NCBI GenBank assembly: GCA_044433415.1
Contig: JAWXTP010000031.1
Location: 1 to 27,564 of the forward strand
Direction of reading: 5' to 3'
Source of the DNA: JAWXTP01 sp044433415
GTDB lineage: Bacteria > Bacteroidota > Bacteroidia > Bacteroidales > Rikenellaceae
Length of the DNA stretch: 27,564 nucleotides
Part shown: piece after piece, positions 8,279 through 15,087 of the stretch
Layout: the number at the start of each line of letters is the position of its first letter
Position numbering within the stretch: the first letter of the stretch is position 1
Position numbers and translations under genes: made by a program
Notes under the pieces: generated by a model
What the model was told of the DNA's origin: nothing
Databases searched by the model: none
What the model saw: only the letters and a program-made list of their open reading frames with translations

Positions 8279-9547
8279 TTACAACACCGCAAAAAACTCC
8301 CAAGCCCTAACATGACGTATGCCATCTTTGAGTGGTAGTTGTATGCTGTCAGCTGAGACAACGATTTTTTCATAATTATCATCTATACCCTCAAGGGCTG
8401 AATATTCTCTATCTATGGTTGCCCTTTCGGTGAGTTGATATGCCACTTGAATATAAATTTTTCTATCTCCTTTTATCGCCACAAAATCAACCTCTTTGTT
8501 GCGTATCGTACCAACATAGATGGCGTACCCCTTGCGTGCAAGGTCAAGATAGATCAAATTCTCAAGAAGATAACCAGCTCCATAACCAAAACCTTGATAA
8601 AGGTAATTATTAAATGAAAGGTCATTAGCATAGTACTTACAAGTTCCTGAGATAGTCTCCTTTCCTCGTATATTATACCTTTCAACACGGTGAATTAGGT
8701 GTGTATCTTCAATATAACCAAGGTACGCTGATACGGTCTCATAGCTACTTTTGCGTCCGCTACTATTGAAATAATTCGCTACATTTCTCACAGATAATAA
8801 ATTCGATGCATTATTAATGATATAAACAAAAATATCCTCTAACAATTTAGCATTCTTAATATTGTAACGCTGAATTATATCACGTAAAAGCACGGTGTCT
8901 TTAATCGAAGATATGTAGTTTCGCTTGGTCTCCTCGTTAGGTAAAGCAAACAACTCAGGCAATCCACCACTAAACATATACTGCTCGTAGTTGCCCCTTG
9001 AAAGTTCACAGTGCACAACTCCCGCCCACTCTTCAAACGAGAATGGGTAAATCTCGAAACTTATATATCTGCCTGATAACAATGTAGCCAACTCACTTGC
9101 AAGCATCTTAGAGTTAGAACCGCTGATAAATAATTCATATTCATCGACGTAATCCTGCGAATAAGAGTTGACAATAAGCTCCCACTGGTCTATATTTTGC
9201 ACCTCATCAAGAAATAAATATACTCTTCCTTGTGGCTGAATCTCTCTACGATATAGCGTTATAAGGTCGCTAAGATCTTGGTAACCTCTCAAAAAACGGA
9301 ACTCAGCAAGCTCACAATTTATAAATACTATATTCTCGTTTGGCACTCCATCATCGATTAACTTAGCGGCAAGTTGTCGCAAAATATAGCTCTTACCCAC
9401 TCGTCGTTGCCCCACAAGCACCTTTATTAGGCGATTGCTTTTGGCATAAGAGTAGATTTTATCCGTATATTCAGTGCGGATATATCCTAAATGAGGCATA
9501 GCACCTCCCCAGAAGTTGTACTTCTTTAGTATATCAAATCTTTCCAT
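8279..9547 (-). CDS. AAA-family ATPase with C-terminal DUF4143
   Basis: A 422-residue protein of the AAA_14 plus DUF4143 type, common in Bacteroidota and of unknown cellular role. Walker A GQRRVGKS is at 46-53, Walker B LFLDEVQ at 111-117, and a sensor-like ISGSNS at 141-146, followed by LSGRYISFEIYPFSFEEW, which is typical of this group. The C-terminal half (about 200-422) resembles DUF4143, with a nuclease-like EVDFVA segment and a nearby IQVAYQL. The start at 9547 is preferred because a good promoter lies directly upstream; M17 is an alternative. The gene stands alone, so no partner suggests a job. Three repeats cover its promoter and start codon. Confidence 0.88.
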   Translation of the reverse strand: MERFDILKKYNFWGGAMPHLGYIRTEYTDKIYSYAKSNRLIKVLVGQRRVGKSYILRQLAAKLIDDGVPNENIVFINCELAEFRFLRGYQDLSDLITLYRREIQPQGRVYLFLDEVQNIDQWELIVNSYSQDYVDEYELFISGSNSKMLASELATLLSGRYISFEIYPFSFEEWAGVVHCELSRGNYEQYMFSGGLPELFALPNEETKRNYISSIKDTVLLRDIIQRYNIKNAKLLEDIFVYIINNASNLLSVRNVANYFNSSGRKSSYETVSAYLGYIEDTHLIHRVERYNIRGKETISGTCKYYANDLSFNNYLYQGFGYGAGYLLENLIYLDLARKGYAIYVGTIRNKEVDFVAIKGDRKIYIQVAYQLTERATIDREYSALEGIDDNYEKIVVSADSIQLPLKDGIRHVRAWEFFAVL

Positions 9548-9643
9548 TGTATTCTAAACTTTTCACAAATATAACAAAAGTTTAGAGTACAACCAAAACT
9601 TTTGCCAAAAAAAACAAAAATTTAGAGTACAATAGAAACTTTC
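9540..9643. repeat. Three copies of a ~24-bp operator-like motif
   Basis: The core AAAAGTTTAGAGTAC occurs at 9576-9590 (+), with one mismatch at 9616-9630 (+) and with one mismatch, inverted, at 9549-9563. Similarity extends about 9 bp past the core as AAnnnAAAC or close variants. The plus-strand copies are exactly 40 bp apart. One copy fills the spacer between the -33 and -7 boxes, one lies upstream, and the inverted one covers the transcription start and ATPase start codon. The placement suggests repressor sites; an invertible segment is an alternative. Confidence 0.65.
9566..9597 (-). promoter_or_regulatory. Promoter of the AAA/DUF4143 ATPase
   Basis: On the minus strand, TTTG (9597-9594), a 20-bp spacer and TATATTTG (9573-9566) match both Bacteroidota promoter elements. 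The predicted start is only about 10-15 nt from the ATG, so the leader would be very short. The spacer is filled by one copy of the repeated motif described in the next entry. Confidence 0.7.
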
Positions 9644-9660
9644 AATGAATGATAAATTAG

Positions 9661-9768
9661 GCGACAAGCGTGGAAATCTTTCACAAAAATTTTCACAAAA
9701 TCTTCTCAGAATCTTTAGTCGCTTGTCGCTCGCCGTCCCAATGTCCCGATGTCCCGATGTTCCTCCAG
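9661..9768 (+). repeat. Interspersed repeat copy 1 (GCGACAAGCG family)
   Basis: A 69-bp module is bounded by perfect 10-bp inverted ends, GCGACAAGCG (9661-9670) and CGCTTGTCGC (9720-9729), with an AT-rich interior holding two TTTCACAAAA units. A tract of 8-bp tandem units (ATGTCCCG) follows from about 9741. The module matches the reverse complement of 25495-25564, and the flank GTCCCAAT(G/A)TCCC matches 14958-14971. Small open frames over this region have no protein-like features. No transposase is nearby. Confidence 0.75.
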
Positions 9769-10077
9769 CAATCCTCCGAACAAACACAATTTATTTCCCG
9801 TACACCACTTTTTACAGGGGGTACGAATAAAAACTCCCACTTTTACCATAGACAAATGCCTATAAAATCAATAAAAAATTATTTTTAATGTAAAAAAATA
9901 GCAAAATATTTGCATTTAACCAAAATTATAACGATATTGCCAACTAGTAAAATTTACGAATTGCATTTATTCCCACAAAGTATCTTATATCTTAAATTAA
10001 GATACATGCAATTCATAAATGAAGAGCAATACCTAACAAATGAAAGAATTTTGAAATAAACACAAAAACGAATAAGT
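9769..10077 (+). promoter_or_regulatory. Leader/intergenic region before the ATP-grasp operon, with nested stem-loop
   Basis: No gene is seen. A weak -7-like AATATTTG lies at 9905-9912. A nested inverted repeat follows: GAATTGCAT (9958-9966) pairs with ATGCAATTC (10006-10014), and GTATCTTA (9980-9987) pairs with TAAGATAC (9998-10005), leaving a 13-nt bulge on the 5' side. If transcribed it would fold about 60 nt before the operon's first ATG. A regulatory role is inferred. Confidence 0.45.
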
Positions 10078-11394
10078 ATGGACGTTTTAATTGAAAGTAG
10101 AAACAAAGTAAATGAATGGATGGAACGCTTCGGTGTTCGCTTCGGAGTGTACAAAAATGGAGTATTTAACGAACAAATATTCCCTTTTGATTCAATTCCA
10201 AGAGTAATTAGTCATAGCGATTGGTGCGAAATGGAAGTAGGCCTTATACAGCGTGTAAAAGCATTAAACATGTTTCTATACGACATCTACCATGAAAAAA
10301 ACATTGTTAAAGATGGCATTATACCTGCTGAATTTATATACTCTTCAAAAGGATATATGCCTGAATGCGAAGGTATAACACCTTCAAAACAAATCTATTC
10401 TCACATCTCAGGCATAGACTTAGTTCAAGCAAAAGATGGCAGATGGTTAATCCTAGAAGACAACCTACGTATTCCTTCGGGTGCTTCATACCCTATGATA
10501 GCTCGTACTATCACTCGTAAAGTATCGCCTGAAACTTTTAAGAATAACGATGTTGCTGACAATCGTAACTACAGTACTCTATTAGCTGACATGATGAAGT
10601 ATGTTAATGTTGACAACGGACTATGCGTTATCCTTACGCCTGGTAGATACAACTCTGCATTCTTCGAACATTCTTACCTAGCTGAAAAAAGTGGTGCTAC
10701 ACTAGCATTCCCTGGTAACCTTATTGTAGAAGACGACAAGGTGTATTTCAACGGTTTACACGGTATCAAACAACGTGTAGGTGCTATTTACCGTCGTGTT
10801 AGCGATGAATATCTTGACCCTTTGGCTTTTGAACCTGAATCTTTATTGGGTGTTCCTAATCTAATGCAGGCTTACAAAAAAGGCAATGTAGCTCTTATTA
10901 ATGGTCTTGGTAATGGTGTTGCTGACGATAAAGGTATATATTATTTCGTTCCTAAAATGGTAGAATACTACCTTAACGAGAAACCTATTCTTCACAATGC
11001 TCCAACTTATCTTCCTTACTATGAAGAAGATTACAAATACATCCTAGAAAATATAGGCAAGCTAGTAATCAAAGACGTTAGTGAAGCTGGTGGATACGGT
11101 GTAGTATTTGGACGTGACTTAACACCTGAAAAACTTGAAGAATTAAAACAACTTATCATTAAAGAACCTCGTCGTTGGATTGCACAAGAGGTAATTGACT
11201 TTAAAGACCTAGAAATATTAGAAGGCGATGACCGTGTAGAGCGTAAAGCCGACCTTCGTGTATTTGTTGTTGCAGGAGAAGAAGTTAAAGTTTGGAAAAG
11301 CGGCTTAACTCGTTTCTCTCGTGACCCTAATTCTTTCGTTGTGAACTCATCGCAAGGTGGTGGTTTCAAGGATACTTGGGTAATGAACAAATAG
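10078..11394 (+). CDS. Circularly permuted type-2 ATP-grasp ligase-like protein
   Basis: A 438-residue member of the DUF404/DUF407 (CP_ATPgrasp_2) family, predicted to form an amide or peptide bond through an acyl-phosphate. The N-terminal block FGVYKNGVFN...FPFDSIPRVI is typical. LEDNLRIPSG is at 126-135, TPGRYNSAFFEHSYLA at 187-202, YRR at 238-240, GLGNG at 276-280, a glycine-rich stretch around EAGGYG at 336-341, DLR at 392-394 and NSSQGGGFKDTW at 423-434. These match the family's nucleotide- and metal-binding blocks. It lacks about 40-60 N-terminal residues found in many relatives, and an in-frame TAA 24 nt upstream excludes a longer start. It heads the operon with the alpha-E, transglutaminase and AspA-like genes. 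Confidence 0.93.
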   Translation: MDVLIESRNKVNEWMERFGVRFGVYKNGVFNEQIFPFDSIPRVISHSDWCEMEVGLIQRVKALNMFLYDIYHEKNIVKDGIIPAEFIYSSKGYMPECEGITPSKQIYSHISGIDLVQAKDGRWLILEDNLRIPSGASYPMIARTITRKVSPETFKNNDVADNRNYSTLLADMMKYVNVDNGLCVILTPGRYNSAFFEHSYLAEKSGATLAFPGNLIVEDDKVYFNGLHGIKQRVGAIYRRVSDEYLDPLAFEPESLLGVPNLMQAYKKGNVALINGLGNGVADDKGIYYFVPKMVEYYLNEKPILHNAPTYLPYYEEDYKYILENIGKLVIKDVSEAGGYGVVFGRDLTPEKLEELKQLIIKEPRRWIAQEVIDFKDLEILEGDDRVERKADLRVFVVAGEEVKVWKSGLTRFSRDPNSFVVNSSQGGGFKDTWVMNK

Positions 11395-11454
11395 GCATAT
11401 TTGGGCACTTATAACATTTATAACACATATAAAACTTACAACATTATTAAAAAT

Positions 11455-11481
11455 GGTGTTCTATTATACTCGTAGAACACC
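11455..11481 (+). promoter_or_regulatory. Intercistronic 9-bp perfect stem-loop
   Basis: GGTGTTCTA (11455-11463) and TAGAACACC (11473-11481) are perfect complements around a 9-nt loop. The stem sits between the ATP-grasp and alpha-E genes and has no T-run, so it is more likely an mRNA-processing, stability or translation-control element than a terminator. Its position supports starting the alpha-E gene at 11510, not at the ATG at 11453. Confidence 0.55.
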
Positions 11482-11509
11482 TATAACAAATACAAAAACA
11501 CATAACGCG

Positions 11510-12208
11510 ATGAAGAAATGCAACATAGTTTCAGCTTCTGAGGCCAACAGTTTATTTTGGTTAGGAAGATACGTAGAAAGAGGATATATTAGCCTTCACT
11601 TATTACGTCGCTATTATGATAACATGATAGACGACCATACAGATGCTTATGAAGAATATTATAAAAAGCTAGATGGTTACAACCCTTATACAGATGCACA
11701 AAGTTTCCGTATAGGCTGTTTATACGACCGTAACAACCCTTGTTCTATAATCACAGCTCTACTACAAGCTAATGACAATGGTATTTTAGTTAGAAAAGAA
11801 ATTAGTACAGAGACTTTATCGTATGTACAGTTATCTCTTGCTCATATTAAAGCTGCTGAGCAAAACCAAGAAACTAACATTACTCAACTTCAATTAATCA
11901 CAGACTACCTACTAGCATTCTGGGGTTCTATTGACGAAAGAGTATTTGATGAAAACATACGTAACTTCCTAAGAATAGGTAGACTTATCGAGAACATAGA
12001 TATGCACATTCGTTTTGAGTATGCTTTCTATCGCGTTAGAGAGGCTTTTGATAGTTTATTATTACGTGTTGAAAAGAATGGTGCTATTTTCGACCATATC
12101 GTATTAGCTCAACTAAATCAACTTCTTACAGAAGAAGCCTTCGACCTTAGCAATATCGAATATAAACAAAAGTTAATAAAGTACATGAACAGTTTGGTGC
12201 TTGTTTAA
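11510..12208 (+). CDS. Alpha-E domain protein (DUF403)
   Basis: A 232-residue alpha-helical protein of the alpha-E/DUF403 family, a constant genomic partner of circularly permuted ATP-grasp proteins. The N-terminal motif SEANSLFWLGRYVERGYISLHLL closely follows the family pattern of a start, then a (Y/F)WLGRYxER block. The start at 11510 was chosen because family proteins begin just before this motif and the upstream ATG at 11453 would add 19 unrelated residues across a hairpin. The family's biochemical role is not established; a scaffold or substrate-carrying function alongside the ligase has been suggested. Its stop lies 13 nt before the transglutaminase start. Confidence 0.9.
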   Translation: MKKCNIVSASEANSLFWLGRYVERGYISLHLLRRYYDNMIDDHTDAYEEYYKKLDGYNPYTDAQSFRIGCLYDRNNPCSIITALLQANDNGILVRKEISTETLSYVQLSLAHIKAAEQNQETNITQLQLITDYLLAFWGSIDERVFDENIRNFLRIGRLIENIDMHIRFEYAFYRVREAFDSLLLRVEKNGAIFDHIVLAQLNQLLTEEAFDLSNIEYKQKLIKYMNSLVLV

Positions 12209-12221
12209 GCAATTACAAACT

Positions 12222-12995
12222 ATGAAAAAGTATCTATATAGTTATCAGACAATTATGCGATTTGAGACAGCGGTATCTCTTCATTTTTTCAAATTAAGAT
12301 GCGTACCCTGTCTAAACGTGTGTCAAAATATCACGTCACAGCAACTACAGGTTACCCCTGTAGACAAACTTAAGTGTGACACCGATATATGGGGTAACCC
12401 CATTCAGTATGGAAGCATCTTAGACACACATGATTCTTTTATGTTTGCAAGTAGTGGCATTGTAGAAATAACACCTTATGCATTACCAGCTAATGAAGCC
12501 GAGGATATTTTTAGCATACCCTCGGCTTTGACTGTTATGTCACCTGAGATGCTAAAATTTTGTTGGAATATTCCTCAGGAGCTCCCTAAGCTGGAATTAG
12601 CTCTATTTTTATCCAACAAAATACACGATTATATGTTCTACACCCCTGGTACTACAAATACTAACACTACTGCTATGCAGTCGTTTTTAAGTAGAAAAGG
12701 AGTATGCCAAGACTACTCTCACATCCTTATATCTCTTTGCCGTAATATAGGTATACCTGCACGTTACGTCAATGGATTAATGCAAGGAACGGGCGAAACC
12801 CACGCATGGGTCGAAGTATATGATGGGAAGGAGTGGAGAGCTATAGACCCTACAAACAATCAACTAATAGAATACGGATATATAAAAATAGCACACGGTA
12901 GAGATGCAGCAGACTGCCCTGTAAACAGAGGGGTATTTACAGGCAAAACAAAACAAGCAAATGAAATCCGTGTATTAGTAGAAGAAATCTTATGA
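12222..12995 (+). CDS. Transglutaminase-like cysteine protease/amidase
   Basis: A 257-residue transglutaminase-fold protein with the N-terminal beta region seen in ATP-grasp-linked members (YSYQTIMRFE, HFFKLRCVP). The catalytic triad is visible: C162 in GVCQDYSH, H194 in THAWVEV and D209 in AIDPTN. No signal peptide is present, so it should act in the cytosol. The ATG at 12222 is preferred over the TTG at 12201, which overlaps the alpha-E stop and adds seven atypical residues. In this operon class it is predicted to cleave or transfer the amide or peptide product. Its stop overlaps the next ATG by 4 nt. Confidence 0.92.
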   Translation: MKKYLYSYQTIMRFETAVSLHFFKLRCVPCLNVCQNITSQQLQVTPVDKLKCDTDIWGNPIQYGSILDTHDSFMFASSGIVEITPYALPANEAEDIFSIPSALTVMSPEMLKFCWNIPQELPKLELALFLSNKIHDYMFYTPGTTNTNTTAMQSFLSRKGVCQDYSHILISLCRNIGIPARYVNGLMQGTGETHAWVEVYDGKEWRAIDPTNNQLIEYGYIKIAHGRDAADCPVNRGVFTGKTKQANEIRVLVEEIL

Positions 12996-13918
12996 TAAAA
13001 ACAATAGTATCTACCGCTCTCCCTATAGATGAACGGTTACTTATAAAGAAAAACGTTATTTCTAACGGCACTGGAAAAAAAAGAATATGTATTGTAACAG
13101 GAACTCATGGCGATGAGCTAGAAGGACAGTACGTATGTTTTATGTTAGCAAAGTTAGTACAAGAAAACATAGAAAAACTTGATGGTACGATAGAAATATA
13201 CCCTGCACTTAACCCTCTTGGTATAGACTCTATCACTAGAGGTGTACCAAATTTTGATATAGATATGAACCGTATTTTCCCAGGTAGTGAAGATGGTTCT
13301 ATGGTAGAGCATGCAGCCCACACCATACTACATGACTTAGCTGGAGCAGATATGGTAATAGACATACACTCTAGCAACATCTTTTTAAGAGAAATTCCTC
13401 AAGTTCGTATAAATGTTGAGACTGCTGATAGTCTAGTTCCTTATGCGAAACTTCTAAACATAGATTTTATATGGGTTCACGAAGCAGCTACAGTACTTGA
13501 AGCTACTCTTGCTCACTCACTTAACTCCCTTAACACTCCTACTTTAGTTGTAGAGATGGGTGTTGGCATGAGAATTAATCATGGTTATTGCAAAAATCTA
13601 GTTATTGGGATATTAAACCTTATGAACAATATGGGACTATGGAAAGAAGCTCAAGATAGTTCAAAAATTTCCACTCCTTTAGTTTCTGTAGGTGATGCAG
13701 TAGAATTTATAAATGCTGATGCCTCTGGTATTTTCCTTACAGAAGCTCATAACAACACACTTGTAAAAGCTGGTCAGGAATTAGGAATTATCGTCAATAC
13801 ACTAACTGGTGACATTCTTCAAACTGTACATTCACCAATAGATGGACTTCTATTTACGATACGCGCATATCCTGTAGTATACCAAGGTTCTTTACTAGCT
13901 CGTATACATAAATTTTAA
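12992..13918 (+). CDS. AstE/AspA-like M14 zinc hydrolase, zinc site intact
   Basis: A 308-residue protein of the succinylglutamate desuccinylase/aspartoacylase family, which removes N-acyl groups from amino acids or related amides. Zinc ligands are present: H39 and E42 in GTHGDELEG and H126 in DIHSS. The substrate-binding NR pair is in DMNRIFPG (91-98), and the catalytic glutamate is probably E188 in VVEMGVG. A C-terminal beta-rich domain (about 220-308) is usual for the family. There is no signal peptide. The gene overlaps the transglutaminase by ATGA and precedes a paralogue by 11 nt. The substrate is not known; context suggests the operon's amide product. Confidence 0.9.
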   Translation: MIKTIVSTALPIDERLLIKKNVISNGTGKKRICIVTGTHGDELEGQYVCFMLAKLVQENIEKLDGTIEIYPALNPLGIDSITRGVPNFDIDMNRIFPGSEDGSMVEHAAHTILHDLAGADMVIDIHSSNIFLREIPQVRINVETADSLVPYAKLLNIDFIWVHEAATVLEATLAHSLNSLNTPTLVVEMGVGMRINHGYCKNLVIGILNLMNNMGLWKEAQDSSKISTPLVSVGDAVEFINADASGIFLTEAHNNTLVKAGQELGIIVNTLTGDILQTVHSPIDGLLFTIRAYPVVYQGSLLARIHKF

Positions 13919-13929
13919 CAGCAAACTTT

Positions 13930-14883
13930 ATGAGAAAAGAAATAATACTAAGCCTAGAATCACCCTTCCGTGACACCTTTAGAGTGCATGGATATTACTT
14001 TGGTGAAGGCGAAAAAACCATTGCTATAGTAGGTTCTATGCGTGGTGACGAGATACAACAACAATACATCTGTTCTCAGTTAGTAAAACAACTTACAAAA
14101 CTTGAAGCAAAGGGCAAACTTATAAAAGGTCATCAAATACTAGTAATTCCATCGGTAAACCCTTTCTCTATGAATTTAGAGAAACGTTTCTGGGGTATGG
14201 ATAATACTGATATAAACAGAATGTTCCCTGGCTATGACCAAGGTGAAACTACTCAACGTATAGCAGCAGGATTATTTGAAGCTATTAAGGGTTACAAATA
14301 TGGGATTCAACTAGCTAGCTTCTACAAACCTGGGGATTTCATACCTCATGTAAGACTTCTAGAAACGGGTTACGAAGACCTGGAAGTTGCTGGACTATTC
14401 GGTCTACCTTATATATGCCTTAAAACTCCCCTACCCTTTGACACAGCTGTATTAAATTACAACTGGCAGATATGGGAAACCAAAGCATTTTCTCTTTACG
14501 CTGGTCAGAATAACAGTGTAGCAGATGAAGCTAGTGTTCAAATGGTGGAAGCCATACTTAGGTTTATGCAACGTACTCACACCATCAAACAATCTCAGCA
14601 TACTAAACAGCCTGACTACAATTCTATGATTGTTAAAGACAATGAGATATCGTTTATCAAAGCACCTACAGCAGGCATCTTTGTTAAGCACAAGAGCGCA
14701 GGAGCTGAAGTACTAGCTGGGGACGTATTAGCTGATATAATAGATCCTTACGAAGGAACTGTACTTGCTAAAATAGAGTCACCTTCTGATGGGATAGTAT
14801 TCTTCACTCATAATAAACCTTTAGTTCTTCAAAATACTCATATCTTCAAGATTATCACTGATGATGATGATGATGATGAGTAA
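13930..14883 (+). CDS. AstE/AspA-like paralogue lacking zinc-ligand histidines
   Basis: A 317-residue relative of the preceding protein, with the same fold landmarks: SMRGDEIQQ (36-44), VNPFSMN (76-82), INRMFPG (95-101) and a C-terminal beta domain with AGDVLADI and a SPSDGIV turn. The first zinc histidine is R38, and the second (in the usual DIHSS) is A129 in QLASFY. E41 and the NR pair remain. It is therefore probably not a conventional zinc hydrolase; a regulatory subunit, a heterodimer partner or a binding protein is more likely. The C-terminus is six Asp plus Glu, encoded by (GAT)6, which could slip. It is the last gene of the operon. Confidence 0.85.
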   Translation: MRKEIILSLESPFRDTFRVHGYYFGEGEKTIAIVGSMRGDEIQQQYICSQLVKQLTKLEAKGKLIKGHQILVIPSVNPFSMNLEKRFWGMDNTDINRMFPGYDQGETTQRIAAGLFEAIKGYKYGIQLASFYKPGDFIPHVRLLETGYEDLEVAGLFGLPYICLKTPLPFDTAVLNYNWQIWETKAFSLYAGQNNSVADEASVQMVEAILRFMQRTHTIKQSQHTKQPDYNSMIVKDNEISFIKAPTAGIFVKHKSAGAEVLAGDVLADIIDPYEGTVLAKIESPSDGIVFFTHNKPLVLQNTHIFKIITDDDDDDE

Positions 14884-14885
14884 AA

Positions 14886-14971
14886 GGTGTTAGGTGTTAG
14901 GTGTTAGGTGTTAGGGCGACAAGCGTGGAAAGATTGCTGGAAAGATTGTCGCTCACAGTCCCAATATCCCC
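14886..14971 (+). repeat. Interspersed repeat copy 2 with GGTGTTA tandem units
   Basis: Four exact GGTGTTA units (14886-14913) run into GCGACAAGCG (14916-14925), two GGAAAGATTG units (14927-14936, 14939-14948) and TTGTCGC (14946-14952). A flank resembling the one after 9729 (GTCCCAATATCCC) follows. It matches copy 3 at 25411 over GCGACAAGCGTGG and GAAAGATTGT. It lies between the operon end and the broken sulfatase and could affect readthrough. Confidence 0.75.
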
Positions 14972-15087
14972 CATTATCTCTTCTCAAATCTGTTAATTTG
15001 TGAAAAAAAGCCTAATATCACATGCGTTATTTTGCAATTTGTAAATACTTTTAATAAATTGCAGGATAAACTAATAAAACTAAAAAA

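Noticed and set aside
8279..9547. IS21-type transposition helper ATPase
   Set aside because: The C-terminal half fits DUF4143 and no transposase or terminal repeats of an IS flank the gene.
9563..9888. Several small open frames over the intergenic repeat
   Set aside because: They overlap each other on both strands across a non-coding repeat and show no protein-like composition or motif.
11453..11509. Upstream ATG at 11453 as the alpha-E start
   Set aside because: It adds 19 residues not typical of the family and lies at the foot of a hairpin; ATG 11510 fits the conserved N-terminus.
13105..13380. Antisense open frame in the first AspA-like gene
   Set aside because: It is a reverse-frame shadow of a strongly supported gene with conserved motifs on the plus strand.
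14886..14971. CRISPR-like short repeats
   Set aside because: Units are 7 bp, contiguous, with no spacers of regular length and no cas genes.
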